Shown here one piece after another: positions 24,897 to 34,028 of a DNA stretch of 64,000 nucleotides. Positions within the stretch are counted from its first letter, which is position 1. Each line of letters starts with the position of its first letter. The DNA comes from Streptomyces sp. NBC_00510. GTDB lineage: Bacteria; Actinomycetota; Actinomycetes; Streptomycetales; Streptomycetaceae. Made by a program: the position numbers and the translations under genes. The notes beneath the pieces are model-generated. The model ran no database searches. It saw only the letters and a program-made list of their open reading frames with translations, and was not told the origin of the DNA. The DNA lies in NCBI GenBank assembly GCA_036013505.1, contig CP107851.1, positions 9,472,001-9,536,000 on the forward strand. The letters run 5' to 3'.

Positions 24897-25904
24897 TCAG
24901 CGGGTGACGACGACCTTGCCGATGCTCCGGCCGGATTCCACCATCTCGTGGGCGCGGCGCAGCCCGGCGGCCGAGAAGTCCTCGATGGTCGTGGTGACGG
25001 TGCTGCGGATGCGGCCGTCGTCCACCAGGGCCGCGATCTTCTGCAGCAGGTTCTTGTGCTCGATCATGTCGGGGGTCCGGAACATCGGCCGGGTGAACAT
25101 CAACTCCCAGTGCCACGCGATGCTCTTGGCCTTCAGCGGCAGCAGGTCCAGCCCCTCGGGCTCGTCGATCGCCGTGATGTGCCCGCCCGGCCGCATGATC
25201 CGGGCGTAGGTCCCGATGTTGCCGGCGGAGTGCGGGGAGAGCAGGTAGTCGACGCCCTCCGGGGCCGCCGCGGCGGCGGTCGCGGCGAGGTCGTGGTGGT
25301 CGACCACGGCGTCGGCCCCGAGCCCGGTGACCCACTGCGCCGTCTCGGGCCGGCCGGCCGAGGCCAGCACCCGCAGGTCGGTCAGTTGTTTCGCCAGCTG
25401 GATGAGGATCGAGCCCACACCGCCGGCGCCGCCCAGCGCCAGCAGGGTGCCGGTGGACCTGGCGTCGAGGGTGAACCGGTCGAACAGGGTCTCCCAGGCG
25501 GTGATGCCGGTCAGGGGCAGGGCGGCGGCCTCCGCGAAGCCGAGGCTGCGCGGCATGCGGGCCACGAGGCGCTCGTCGACGACCTGGAACTCGGCGTTGC
25601 TGCCGGCGCGGGTGAGGTCCCCGGCGTACCAGACCTCGTCCCCCACCTGAAGGGTGGTCACCCCCTCACCCACCGCCTCGACCACGCCCGCGGCGTCGAA
25701 GCCGAGGATGCGGGGCCGGTCGGAGGCGGGCAGCCCGCCGCGGACCTTGATGTCGACGGGATTGACCGACACCGCCCGCACCCGCACCAGTACGTCACGG
25801 GGCTCGGGTTCCGGCACCGGTACCTCGACGTCCACGAGGCTGTCGGGGTCCTCCACGGGCAGGCCCCGGTAGGAGGCGACGGCCCGCATCGTCCGTTCGG
25901 TCAT
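24897..25904 (-). CDS. Zinc-independent quinone-oxidoreductase-like MDR protein
   Basis: 335 residues of the medium-chain dehydrogenase/reductase family. GroES-like N-terminal domain (VSVNPVDIKVRGG, ILGFDAAGVVEAVGEGV), cofactor domain with LLALGGAGGVGSILIQLAKQ at about residues 150-170. The Cys zinc ligands of alcohol dehydrogenases are absent, fitting the NADPH:quinone reductase branch (ZADH family). Catalyses NADPH-dependent reduction of quinones or enones in such families. ATG at 25904. Confidence 0.9.
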   Translation of the reverse strand: MTERTMRAVASYRGLPVEDPDSLVDVEVPVPEPEPRDVLVRVRAVSVNPVDIKVRGGLPASDRPRILGFDAAGVVEAVGEGVTTLQVGDEVWYAGDLTRAGSNAEFQVVDERLVARMPRSLGFAEAAALPLTGITAWETLFDRFTLDARSTGTLLALGGAGGVGSILIQLAKQLTDLRVLASAGRPETAQWVTGLGADAVVDHHDLAATAAAAAPEGVDYLLSPHSAGNIGTYARIMRPGGHITAIDEPEGLDLLPLKAKSIAWHWELMFTRPMFRTPDMIEHKNLLQKIAALVDDGRIRSTVTTTIEDFSAAGLRRAHEMVESGRSIGKVVVTR

Positions 25905-26058
25905 GGCCGCAGGCTCCCTCGGTGCGCTGACGGGTTCCGGCCAGCCTGTCACGCCCGTCCGTCCCCGGCAGCGGCGGCCGGACCATCCGGGTGCCGTTCC
26001 CGGGGCCCGGCCCGGCGGCCGGGATGCGGGGCAGGGCCGGACGGGTCATCCTTACGGC

Positions 26059-26262
26059 ATGCAGCGTCGCGTCATCGTGATGCCGCCATCGATGGGCGGC
26101 GGCCGGCGCGTCCGCGTGGACGGCGAGATCCTGGGGATCGCGTACCACCTCCGCGACTTCCAGGAGTTCCTGCGGCGCGCCGGCCTCGATCCCGACGCCA
26201 TCGACCTGGCCGACCCGGACCTCGTCGAATGGCGCGGGGCCGGCCCCGGCGTGTGGACGTGA
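26059..26262 (+). CDS. Small conserved hypothetical protein
   Basis: 67 residues: MQRRVIVMPPSMGGGRRVRV, then DGEILGIAYHLRDFQEFLRR and a helical end with DPDAIDLADPDLVEWRG. No signal or membrane segment. Its strand-then-helix layout is coherent and the codon bias is coding-like. Family unknown. Divergent from the MDR gene across 154 bp. Confidence 0.7.
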   Translation: MQRRVIVMPPSMGGGRRVRVDGEILGIAYHLRDFQEFLRRAGLDPDAIDLADPDLVEWRGAGPGVWT

Positions 26263-26329
26263 GCCCCCCGCCGCGAAACGGCAGGCCACCGGCTACGGCG
26301 GCTCCTCGCGGCGCAGCGCGCACCAGTCG

Positions 26330-26579
26330 ACGAGCACCAGTTGAACTCCCCCATGAGCTCCGCCAGTTCGCCCGGGCCGCCGACGGGACGACCGGCCGGC
26401 GCGAGACCGTCCGTGCCCAGGACCTGTACGTCCGCACCGCCCCGCCGGGCGCCTGGACGGGCACCCTCTACAAGGGCCGGACCTTCACCGTCGAGAGCAA
26501 GTAGGGCGACTGGGCCCACGGGTTCGCCTACGGCGACATCAACCGCCACGGCTGGGTCCAGGACCGCTGGTTCTGCTGA
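26330..26579 (+). pseudogene. SH3-domain protein remnant with an amber codon
   Basis: One open frame carries the end of a bacterial SH3-domain protein: DLYVRTAPPGAWTGTLYKGR, TFTVESK, then TAG at 26502-26504, then in the same frame GDWAHGFAYGDINRHGWVQD and RWFC to the stop at 26579. Related Streptomyces proteins have Gln or a similar residue at the amber position. No start codon or signal peptide is found upstream, so the N-terminal half is also missing. Intact homologues are secreted, with Cys at the end. Confidence 0.8.
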
Positions 26580-26702
26580 CGCGCCCGGGGCGCGCCCCTT
26601 CGACGGACACCGCGGGGCGCGCCGGGTCCGGGCCGCCGTCCGGCCGGGCGCGATGTGGCACGGTGAGGGCGCAGCGCCGAAGATCACCGAGAAGGAGTTC
26701 CC

Positions 26703-27122
26703 GTGTCCAAGCCCCCGCTTCCCCCGGCCGCGATCGAGATGCTGAAGAAGCCCAACCCGGCCGTGATCACGACGCTGAGGGCCGACGGCCAGCCGGTGTC
26801 CACGGCCACCTGGTACCTCTGGGACGACGGCCGGGTCCTGGTCAACATGGACGGTGGCCGCAAGCGTCTGGAGCACATGCGCAACGACCCCCGGGTCACC
26901 CTCACGGTCCTGGACGACGGGAACTGGTACACCCACGTCACCCTGGTCGGGCGCGTCGCCGAACTGCGCGAGGACAGCGGCCTCGCCGACATCGACCGGC
27001 TGGCCCAGCAGTACCTGGGCCGCGCCTATCCGCAGCGGGACCGCGAGCGCGTGAGCGGCCTGATCGAGATCGAGCGCTGGCACGGCTGGGGCACGCTGAA
27101 GGACAGCAGCCAGCCGGGCTGA
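26703..27122 (+). CDS. PPOX-class F420-dependent oxidoreductase-like protein
   Basis: 139 residues with the split-barrel FMN/F420-binding fold of the pyridoxamine 5'-phosphate oxidase superfamily: PAVITTLRADGQPVSTATWY, VLVNMDGGRKRLEHMRNDPR, VTLTVLDDGNWYTHVTLVGR. The first block matches the TIGR03618-type F420-binding group found in actinobacteria. GTG start at 26703 with GAAGGAG upstream. Substrate unknown. Confidence 0.9.
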   Translation: MSKPPLPPAAIEMLKKPNPAVITTLRADGQPVSTATWYLWDDGRVLVNMDGGRKRLEHMRNDPRVTLTVLDDGNWYTHVTLVGRVAELREDSGLADIDRLAQQYLGRAYPQRDRERVSGLIEIERWHGWGTLKDSSQPG

Positions 27123-27136
27123 CCGGGGCCGGTGCG

Positions 27137-27883
27137 TCAGCCTTCGTACGGCTCCGCCGGCGCCCGCACCGGCCGGGCCCGGCTCACGTCCAGGAACGGG
27201 ATGGGACCGTCGTTGACCGGGTCCTTCGCCCGGTGCGCGGTGTAGGTCCCGGTGACGTCCAGCCAGGAGTCCGGCCGCAGGACGGGCGGCACCTGCCCGG
27301 TCAGGCCGATCTTGACCGGGCGGGCGTCGGCCGCGCAGCAGTTCAGCACCATGCGGGTCAGGTACGGGGTGCCGTCGCGGCCGATGCTGACGAAACCGGT
27401 GAGGGTGACCTGACGGCCACTCAGGGACCGCCCGTGGTCGTAGACCGCACGGCCGGCGTAGTCGGCGGTCTCCATCCGCAGCGGGTCCCCCGCGGGCAGG
27501 GCGGGAAATCCGAAGGGGCGCGGGACGGACGTGCCGGTCCGGGCGGCGGAGTAGGAGCCCAGGGCGGGCGGGGCGACCAGGACGAGCGCGACGAGCGGCA
27601 GCACCAGCAGCCACGCGACCTTCGGCTCGCGGTGCGGGTGCGCATGCCCCGCGTCGTGCGCGTGCCCCTCGTCCGAGCCCGGCTCGGTGCGGCGCGCGCG
27701 GCGGGGGCGGCGCAGTTCGTACCAGACGGTCGCCAGGGCGGCGACGACCAGCACGGCGCCGGCCGCCAGCAGCAGCGGCTGCAGACCGGCCTTGACGTAG
27801 CGCAGGTAGAGGTCGCTGAGCCCGGCGTGGAGCATCGCCACCCCGGTCAGGAGCAGCACGGCGGCCTGTGCCTCCCGGTTCAC
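27137..27883 (-). CDS. TIGR03943-family membrane protein, permease partner
   Basis: 248 residues with two or three N-terminal membrane helices (about 5-55 and 95-115) separated by a His-rich cytosolic loop, EGHAHDAGHAHPHREPK, and a C-terminal extracytoplasmic domain containing RMVLNCCAADARPV and SWLDVTGTY. TIGR03943 proteins pair with DUF318/YraQ-type permeases. The GTG start at 27883 overlaps the permease stop (GTGA). The His-rich loop and Cys pair suggest metal handling. Confidence 0.88.
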   Translation of the reverse strand: MNREAQAAVLLLTGVAMLHAGLSDLYLRYVKAGLQPLLLAAGAVLVVAALATVWYELRRPRRARRTEPGSDEGHAHDAGHAHPHREPKVAWLLVLPLVALVLVAPPALGSYSAARTGTSVPRPFGFPALPAGDPLRMETADYAGRAVYDHGRSLSGRQVTLTGFVSIGRDGTPYLTRMVLNCCAADARPVKIGLTGQVPPVLRPDSWLDVTGTYTAHRAKDPVNDGPIPFLDVSRARPVRAPAEPYEG

Positions 27884-28905
27884 AGCAGCACCGCCCCGGT
27901 CAGGGACGCCACCACGACGGCCACGGCGAAGGTGGCGGGCGCGAACCGCACCGCGAACGCGCGTCCGAACGCGCCCGCCTGCAGCGCGAAGAGCTTCAGG
28001 TCGATCATCGGCCCCACGACGAGGAACACCAGCCGGGCGGTGAGGGAGAACTGCGACAAGGACGCGGCCACGAACGCGTCGGCCTCCGAACAGATCGACA
28101 GCACCACCGCGAGCACCGCAAGTGCGAGCACGGACACCACCGGGTTGCCCGACGCCAGCCGCAGGACGTCCTCGGGCACGAAGGACTTGAGCGTGGCCGC
28201 CGCCATCGCCCCGACCACCAGGAACCCGCCGGCGTGCATCACGTCGTGCCGCACCGAACCCCAGAACGCCGCGCCCTTGCCCTGCCCCTCGGCCGACGGG
28301 TGCGCCGCGGGGCGCAACCGGTCGGCGTGCCCCAGACGCTGCCACAGCCAGCCCATGGCGCAGGCCACCAACAGGCTCGCGACGAACCGGGCGACCACCA
28401 TGCGCGGTTCGTTCGGGAAGGCCACGGCCGTGGCGGTCAGCACCACCGGGTTGATCGCCGGCGCGGACAGCAGGAACGTCAGCGCCGCCGCCGGAGCCAC
28501 CCCCCGCCGCACCATCGCCCCCGCGACCGGCACCGACGCGCACTCGCAACCCGGCAGGACCGCCCCCGCCACGCCCGCCACCGGCACCGCCACCGCGGTC
28601 CGGCGCGGCAGCGCCCGCGCGAAGAACGACGGCGGGACGCACACCGCGAGCACCGCCGAGAGCACGACGCCCAGCACCAGGAACGGCAGTGCCTGCACCA
28701 CCACCGCCACGAACACGGTCATCCAGCTCTGCATCACCGGCGCGGACAACGCCCCGCGGACCGGTCCCTGCAGCATCAGGGCGACGAGCAGCAGCAACGT
28801 CAGCACCAGCGGCGAACTGACCCGCCACCCCTGTTCCGGATCCGGCCGCCCGGCGTCCTGCCGTGCGGTCCCGGCCGGCGCCGGGGCATCCTTGGTGACG
28901 GTCAC
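27880..28905 (-). CDS. YraQ/DUF318-type permease
   Basis: 341 residues with about eight membrane helices in two halves. The first half has the characteristic LPGCECASVPVAGAMVRRGV followed by FLLSAPAINPVVLTATA; the second repeats the pattern with SICSEADAFVAAS. This is the ArsP/YraQ permease family, whose members export metalloid or thiol compounds. The GTG at 28905 is chosen because GGAGG lies 10 bases upstream, better than the ATG at 28983. First gene of an operon with the TIGR03943 protein. Confidence 0.9.
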   Translation of the reverse strand: MTVTKDAPAPAGTARQDAGRPDPEQGWRVSSPLVLTLLLLVALMLQGPVRGALSAPVMQSWMTVFVAVVVQALPFLVLGVVLSAVLAVCVPPSFFARALPRRTAVAVPVAGVAGAVLPGCECASVPVAGAMVRRGVAPAAALTFLLSAPAINPVVLTATAVAFPNEPRMVVARFVASLLVACAMGWLWQRLGHADRLRPAAHPSAEGQGKGAAFWGSVRHDVMHAGGFLVVGAMAAATLKSFVPEDVLRLASGNPVVSVLALAVLAVVLSICSEADAFVAASLSQFSLTARLVFLVVGPMIDLKLFALQAGAFGRAFAVRFAPATFAVAVVVASLTGAVLL

Positions 28906-29071
28906 GGGCGTGCTACCTCCGGCGGGCAGGGGGACGTGAAGAACTGCACCCTCCATACGCCGTGGCCCGTCATGCCGTCTCATGCCCCGCCAGGACTTTG
29001 CGCAGCCTTGGTGCGAGCAGTCCTACGATGGCGGCGAAAGCAGCGGCAACGGGGGAGGGGCGGCGACCGCC

Positions 29072-29642
29072 GTGAAGGCGAGTTTCATCGTGCACGCGGG
29101 CGCGGCGCTGGCCCTGGGGGCGTTCTGCCAAGTGGCGGGGCTGCTCACCTTCCTGCCCGGATCGTCATGGCCGGGCGACGGCGGCCCGGTGCTGGGCGGT
29201 GCCCTCGCGTTGCTCGCTGCTGCTCGGTGCGGCCGTACGGGCGCTCGCCCTGACCGCGCGCGGGGTGGACGCCCGGGGCAACCGCGCGCTGCAGTGGCTC
29301 GCCCTGCGCTGCCTGCCGGGGACCGTCCAGGTGGCCCTGGCCGCGGTCTTCGCCGCGGGGATCGCGCTCATCGTGGCGACGGTCCTCGTCCAGGGCTCGC
29401 TGCGGGCAGGCGAGGCGGCAGACGGCCGCTACCACGCCGTGCGGACCGACAGGCCGGGTCACGAGGTCGTCGAGGTGCCCCGAGCGGAGTACGAGGACCT
29501 GCTCGAACAGGACCATCGCTTCCTGGTGGCCGCCCTGGGGCTGCTGGCCGGCGCCGCGGCCGCCGTCACCCTCGTCACCGGGCAACTCCACCCGGGCACC
29601 CCGCTGCAAGGGACGCCGGTGCCGGGCCGTACCCCGGTGTGA
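29072..29642 (+). pseudogene. Membrane protein with a +1 frameshift
   Basis: From GTG 29072 (VKASFIVHAGAALALGAFCQ ... VLGGALALL) the frame loses coding character at about 29208-29222, where a second frame continues as LLLGAAVRALALTARGVDAR, VQVALAAVFAAGIALIVAT and LVAALGLLAGAAAAVTLVTG to the stop at 29642. The total is one base over a multiple of three, and the slip lies in the repeat TTGCTCGCTGCTGCTC. Repaired, it would be a roughly 189-residue protein with four membrane helices. Family unknown. Confidence 0.75.
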
Positions 29643-29672
29643 CTCCGGCCCGCGCCCGGCCCGGCCGCCCCG

Positions 29673-30890
29673 TCAAAGCACGCGCTGCCCCTTGCCCAGC
29701 GCGATGACGCCGTTGGCGGAGGCGTGGTAGAGCTCGCGGTCACGCTCCGGGTTGACGCCCACGGTGGCGCCGGCGGGCACGACGACGTTCTTGTCGAGGA
29801 TGGCGCGGCGCACGACCGCGCCGCGCCCGATGCGGACGTTGTCGTGCAGCACCGACCCCTGCACCACCGCGCCCTCCTCCACCACGACCCCCGGCGACAG
29901 CACGGACTGCGTGACCTGCCCGGAGATGATGCAGCCCGGGCTGACCATCGACTCGCCCGCGATCCCGCCGGCCACGAACTTCGCCGGGGGCAGCCGCAGC
30001 GAGTGCGTGTACAGCGGCCACTGGTCGTTGTAGAGGTTGAAGACCGGGTGGACCGAGATCAGGTCCTGGTGGGAGTCGTAGTAGGCGTCCAGCGTGCCCA
30101 CGTCCCGCCAGTAGCCGTGGTCGCGGGCGGTCTCGCCGGGCACGTGGTTGTCGTCGAAGTCGTAGACCTGCACCTGCCCCTTGGCGGTCAGCAGCGGGAT
30201 GATGCTGCCGCCCATGTCGTGCACGGAGGAGTCGTCCTCGGCGTCCTGGGCCAGCGCGTCCAGCAGCACCTTGGTGGTGAACACGTAGTTGCCCATCGAG
30301 GCGTACACCCGGTCGGGGTCACCGGGCAGGCCCGGCGGATCGGCGGGCTTCTCCAGGAACCGCTCCACCCGCACCCCACCCGGTCCCGGGGTGATGATCC
30401 CGAACGAGGAGGCCTGGTCACGAGGGATGCGGATGCCGGCGACCGTGGCGCCCGCGCCCGCCTCGATGTGCTGGCGCAGCATCTGCCGGGGGTCCATGCG
30501 GTACACGTGGTCGGCGCCGAACACGACGATGTAGTCGGGCTGCTCGTCGTACACCAGGTTCAGCGACTGGTAGATGGCGTCCGCGCTGCCGAGGAACCAC
30601 CGCGGGCCCAGCCGCTGCTGCGCCGGGACGGGGGTGACGTAGTTGCCCAGCAGGTTCGACATCCGCCAGGTGGTGGTGATGTGCCGGTCCAGGGAGTGCG
30701 ACTTGTACTGCGTCAGCACGCAGATGCGCATGATGTCGCCGTTGACGAGGTTGGACAGGACGAAGTCCACCAGCCGGTAGGCGCCGCCGAACGGCACCGC
30801 CGGTTTGGCGCGGTCGGCGGTCAGCGGCATCAGCCGCTTGCCCTCGCCGCCCGCGAGCACGATTCCCAGCACCGAAGGTCCGCCGCGCAT
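29673..30890 (-). CDS. glgC: Glucose-1-phosphate adenylyltransferase
   Basis: 405 residues. Makes ADP-glucose from glucose-1-phosphate and ATP, the first committed step of bacterial glycogen synthesis. N-terminal nucleotidyltransferase domain with VLAGGEGKRLMPLTADRAKP at 11-30, the catalytic Asp region VVFGADHVYRMDPRQ, glucose-1-P site VERFLEKP, and a C-terminal left-handed beta-helix (GSVLHDNVRIGRGAVVRRAI). ATG at 30890, 24 bp after the glgA stop, same strand: an operon. Confidence 0.97.
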   Translation of the reverse strand: MRGGPSVLGIVLAGGEGKRLMPLTADRAKPAVPFGGAYRLVDFVLSNLVNGDIMRICVLTQYKSHSLDRHITTTWRMSNLLGNYVTPVPAQQRLGPRWFLGSADAIYQSLNLVYDEQPDYIVVFGADHVYRMDPRQMLRQHIEAGAGATVAGIRIPRDQASSFGIITPGPGGVRVERFLEKPADPPGLPGDPDRVYASMGNYVFTTKVLLDALAQDAEDDSSVHDMGGSIIPLLTAKGQVQVYDFDDNHVPGETARDHGYWRDVGTLDAYYDSHQDLISVHPVFNLYNDQWPLYTHSLRLPPAKFVAGGIAGESMVSPGCIISGQVTQSVLSPGVVVEEGAVVQGSVLHDNVRIGRGAVVRRAILDKNVVVPAGATVGVNPERDRELYHASANGVIALGKGQRVL

Positions 30891-30914
30891 CCCTGCCCCC
30901 TTTGCCGCCTGCCG

Positions 30915-32120
30915 CTACCGCCCTTGTGACGTGCAGATCTCCTCGTACAGGCTCATGGTGCGGCGGGCCACCGCGTCCCAGCCGAACTCCGCCACCGCCC
31001 GCTCGCGTCCCGCCGCCCCCATCCGCGCCGCCGCCGCGGGATCGCCGGCCAGCGCGCCGACCGCAGCGGCCAGCCCCGCCTCGAAGGCCTCCGGGTCCTT
31101 CTCCTCGTACGGCACCAGGAGCCCGGTCACCCCGTCCTCCACCACCTCGGGGATCCCGCCCACCGCCGAGGCGACCACCGGGGTGCCGCACGCCATCGCC
31201 TCCAGGTTCACGATGCCCAGCGGTTCGTAGACCGACGGGCACACGAACACCGCGGCGTGCGTGAGCAGTTGCACCACCTCGGGGCGCGGCAGCATCTGCG
31301 GGATCCAGATCACCCCGCCGCGTACGGCCCGCAGTTCCTCCACCAGTTCGCGGAACTCGCGGTCGATGGCCGGGGTGTCGGGTGCCCCGGCGCACAGCAC
31401 GATCTGCAGGTCCGGATCGATCCGCCGGGCGGCCCGCAGCAGGTGCGGGACCCCCTTCTGCCGTGTGATCCGGCCGACGAACAGCGCGTACGGGCGGCCC
31501 GGGTCGACGCCGTGCGCGGTCAGCGCCCCCGTGGACTCGTCCGGCCGGTACAGGCGTGTGTCGATGCCGTTGTGGACCACGTGCACACGCGCCGGGTCGA
31601 GCGCCGGGTAGCTCCGCAGGATGTCCGCGCGCATCCCGTGCGAGACGGCGATGACGCCGTCGGCGGCCTCGACCGCCGTCCGCTCCGCCCAGCTGGAGAG
31701 GGCGTAGCCGCCGCCGAGCTGCTCGGCCTTCCAGGGGCGCAGCGGTTCGAGGGAGTGGGCGGTCATCACGTGCGGGACGCCGTACAGCAGTTTGGCCAGG
31801 TGGCCGGCGAGGTTGGCGTACCAGGTGTGCGAGTGCACCAGGTCCTGGCCGGCCAGCGCGGCGGCCATCGAAAGGTCGACCGACAGGCTGCGCAACGCCT
31901 CGTTCGCGCCCCCGAGCTCCGCGGCGGCGGCATGCCGGCTGACGCCGGGGCCGTCCGCGTCGTCCGTGCCGCGCGTCGCGTCCGCGCCGTCCGCCCCGGC
32001 CCAGCAATGGACCTGAAGGTCCGTCAGGGACCGTAGCTCGCGCGCCAGGAACTCCACGTGGACGCCCGCCCCGCCGTAGACGTACGGCGGGAACTCCCGC
32101 GTGAGCAGTGCCACCTTCAC
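30915..32120 (-). CDS. glgA: GT4-type glycogen synthase / maltose-1-phosphate synthase (GlgA/GlgM)
   Basis: 401 residues, GT-B fold, family GT4 (the actinobacterial TIGR02149 type rather than GT5). Start VKVALLTREFPPYVYGGAGV; donor site VGRITRQKG and the E-x7-E motif in PSVYEPLGIVNLEAMACGTP. In mycobacteria this type is GlgM, which joins ADP-glucose and glucose-1-phosphate into maltose-1-phosphate for the GlgE alpha-glucan route. Its partner GlgC is directly downstream. GTG at 32120 with GGAGG 5 bp before it. GlgE itself is not in the window. Confidence 0.93.
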   Translation of the reverse strand: MKVALLTREFPPYVYGGAGVHVEFLARELRSLTDLQVHCWAGADGADATRGTDDADGPGVSRHAAAAELGGANEALRSLSVDLSMAAALAGQDLVHSHTWYANLAGHLAKLLYGVPHVMTAHSLEPLRPWKAEQLGGGYALSSWAERTAVEAADGVIAVSHGMRADILRSYPALDPARVHVVHNGIDTRLYRPDESTGALTAHGVDPGRPYALFVGRITRQKGVPHLLRAARRIDPDLQIVLCAGAPDTPAIDREFRELVEELRAVRGGVIWIPQMLPRPEVVQLLTHAAVFVCPSVYEPLGIVNLEAMACGTPVVASAVGGIPEVVEDGVTGLLVPYEEKDPEAFEAGLAAAVGALAGDPAAAARMGAAGRERAVAEFGWDAVARRTMSLYEEICTSQGR

Positions 32121-32265
32121 GGGCGCCTCCCCGGGTCCCGTCGCCGTGTTGGGACATCCATGCCCCGCAGAACGGTGTTCGATCCGTCTTCCCCGCCTTT
32201 CGCCGCGTGATGCCCCGCGCGGAATTCCTTCGACTTCGCCGCCCGCTTCGTGGATCGTCGGGCGC

Positions 32266-33012
32266 ATGCGACAGGACGAGATCTGGGGCGAGGAGATCGC
32301 CCGGAACTACGACACCCCCGGCACCGGCATGTTCGCCCCGGACGTACTGGGGCCGGTCGTGGACCGCCTGGCCGGACTCGCCGACGGTGGATGGGCGCTC
32401 GAGTTCGCCGTCGGTACCGGCCGCGTGGCCGTGCCGCTCGCGCGGCGAGGCGTACCCGTCAGCGGCATCGAGCTGTCACAGCCGATGATCGACCGACTGC
32501 GCACCAAGGCGGACGACGCGACGATCCCGGTCGTCACCGGCGACATGACCGCCGCCCGCGCCGCGGGCACCTTCCGGCTCGTGTACCTCGTCTACAACAC
32601 CATCTCGAACCTGCTCACCCAGGCCGCACAGGTCGCGTGCTTCCGCAACGCCGCCCGCCATCTCGAGCCGGGCGGGCGCTTCGTGATCGAACTGTGGGTC
32701 CCCGAGCTGCGCAAGCTGCCACCCGGCCAGCAGGCGGTCGTCTTCCACTCCGAATCCGGCTACATCGGTCTGGACACCTACGACGTCCTGGGGCAGCAGG
32801 TCGTCTCGCACCACTTCCGGTTCGCCGACGGCGAGCCGACCCGGCTGTTCCGTTCCCCGCACCGTTACATCTGGCCCTCGGAGCTCGACCTCATGGCCCA
32901 GCTGGCCGGATTCACGCTGGAGTCCCGCCACGCCGACTGGCACGGGGCCGAGTTCACCGCCGAGTCACGCTCCCACGTCTCCGTCTACCGGCTCCCCGCC
33001 GCCGAAGGGTGA
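32266..33012 (+). CDS. Class I SAM-dependent methyltransferase
   Basis: 248 residues. Motif I reads ALEFAVGTGRVAVPLARRG (E-x-A-x-G-x-G) at about residues 44-62, then SGIELSQPMIDRL, the methyltransf_25 pattern. The downstream VYLVYNTISNLLTQ and ARHLEPGGRFVIELW are post-motif segments. It is divergent from glgA across 145 bp. Substrate unknown. Confidence 0.92.
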   Translation: MRQDEIWGEEIARNYDTPGTGMFAPDVLGPVVDRLAGLADGGWALEFAVGTGRVAVPLARRGVPVSGIELSQPMIDRLRTKADDATIPVVTGDMTAARAAGTFRLVYLVYNTISNLLTQAAQVACFRNAARHLEPGGRFVIELWVPELRKLPPGQQAVVFHSESGYIGLDTYDVLGQQVVSHHFRFADGEPTRLFRSPHRYIWPSELDLMAQLAGFTLESRHADWHGAEFTAESRSHVSVYRLPAAEG

Positions 33013-33119
33013 CCGGGTCGCCTCCCCCCACTGCCCCGGCACGGTTCAATGCCGGAATGGTGGACTGGGCGCACATGCCTGACTGCCGGTTCGACGTCGA
33101 TCGCGTTCCGGAACTCCTC

Positions 33120-34028
33120 CTAGTCCTCCTCGCCGCTCAGGGAGCCCGCGGTGGTGAGGGTGGCGGTGTCCGGGGCCGGGGCCGGAGCCGGTGAGGCGGC
33201 CGGGTCCGGGGCGGTGGCCATGGCCGGGGTGGGCGCCGGGGGGACGGGCCGGGCTTCCGCGGCGCGCTTGGCGGTGGCGCGGGTGAGGGAGACCGTCGGG
33301 GGAGCGGGGGGCGGCGCGAGGGAACGGGCGAGGTCCCGGTCGAGGCGGCGCAGCTGGGACTGCATGTGGGCGGTCAGGCGGGTGCGGTAGGCGTTCTCGA
33401 AGGTGCGGAGGTCCTCGACCTTGCGCTGTAGCGCCGTGCGGGCGGAGGCCAGGGTGGTCATCGCCTGACGGTGCTTCTCGCGGGCCTCGTGCTCGAGGGC
33501 CAGGGCCCGGTCGCGGGCGTCCCGGCGCAGGCTCTCGGCTTGCCCGAGGGCCTCGCCGACGATCTTGTGGGCCTCGGCGCGGGCCTCGGCGACGGCCTGC
33601 TCGGCGGTGCGTTCGGCCAGGGCGAGCAGGCGGGCCGTGCTGTCGACGGCGAACCCGGACTGCCCTTCCGTGGCCTCCTCGGCTTCCGCGGGCTCGGCGA
33701 GCCGCGTGGGCTCCGCCACCTCGGCGGCGGGGACGGGGACGGGGACGGGTTCGGGCGCCGCCTGGGGTTCGGGTTCCGGCTCCGGTTCGGGGGCCGGTTC
33801 CGGTGCCGACGCCACCTCGAGTTCGGGCTCCTCCGGCTGCCTGGCGGCGGACTCGACGGAGGAGAGCGCGGCGCGCAGGTCCTGGTTGAGCCGCAGCAGC
33901 CGGGTCAGCTCGGACTGCACCTCGTCCAGGAAGTCGTCGACCTCGCGCTCGTCGTAGGCCTCGCGGAGGCGGACGGTGGTGAACTGCATCCTGCGCACGT
34001 TCTCGGGGGTAATCGGCGTCTGTGCCAT
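33120..34028 (-). CDS. DivIVA-domain coiled-coil protein
   Basis: 302 residues. Residues 1-60 are a DivIVA N-terminal domain (ITPENVRRMQFTTVRLREAY and DEREVDDFLDEVQSELTRLL). A Pro/Glu linker with EPEPEPEPEPQ spans about 65-115, a coiled coil about 125-235 (AEARAEAHKIVGEALGQAES), and an Ala/Pro-rich tail follows. DivIVA relatives mark curved membrane and organise polar growth in Streptomyces. It is not the cell-wall-cluster DivIVA by context. ATG at 34028 with GAGGTGAGCAG upstream. Confidence 0.9.
   Translation of the reverse strand: MAQTPITPENVRRMQFTTVRLREAYDEREVDDFLDEVQSELTRLLRLNQDLRAALSSVESAARQPEEPELEVASAPEPAPEPEPEPEPQAAPEPVPVPVPAAEVAEPTRLAEPAEAEEATEGQSGFAVDSTARLLALAERTAEQAVAEARAEAHKIVGEALGQAESLRRDARDRALALEHEAREKHRQAMTTLASARTALQRKVEDLRTFENAYRTRLTAHMQSQLRRLDRDLARSLAPPPAPPTVSLTRATAKRAAEARPVPPAPTPAMATAPDPAASPAPAPAPDTATLTTAGSLSGEED

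Noticed and set aside
29205..29225. Phase variation at the CTG repeat
   Set aside because: Only three to four units, and trinucleotide-length change would not shift the frame; an inserted base explains it better.
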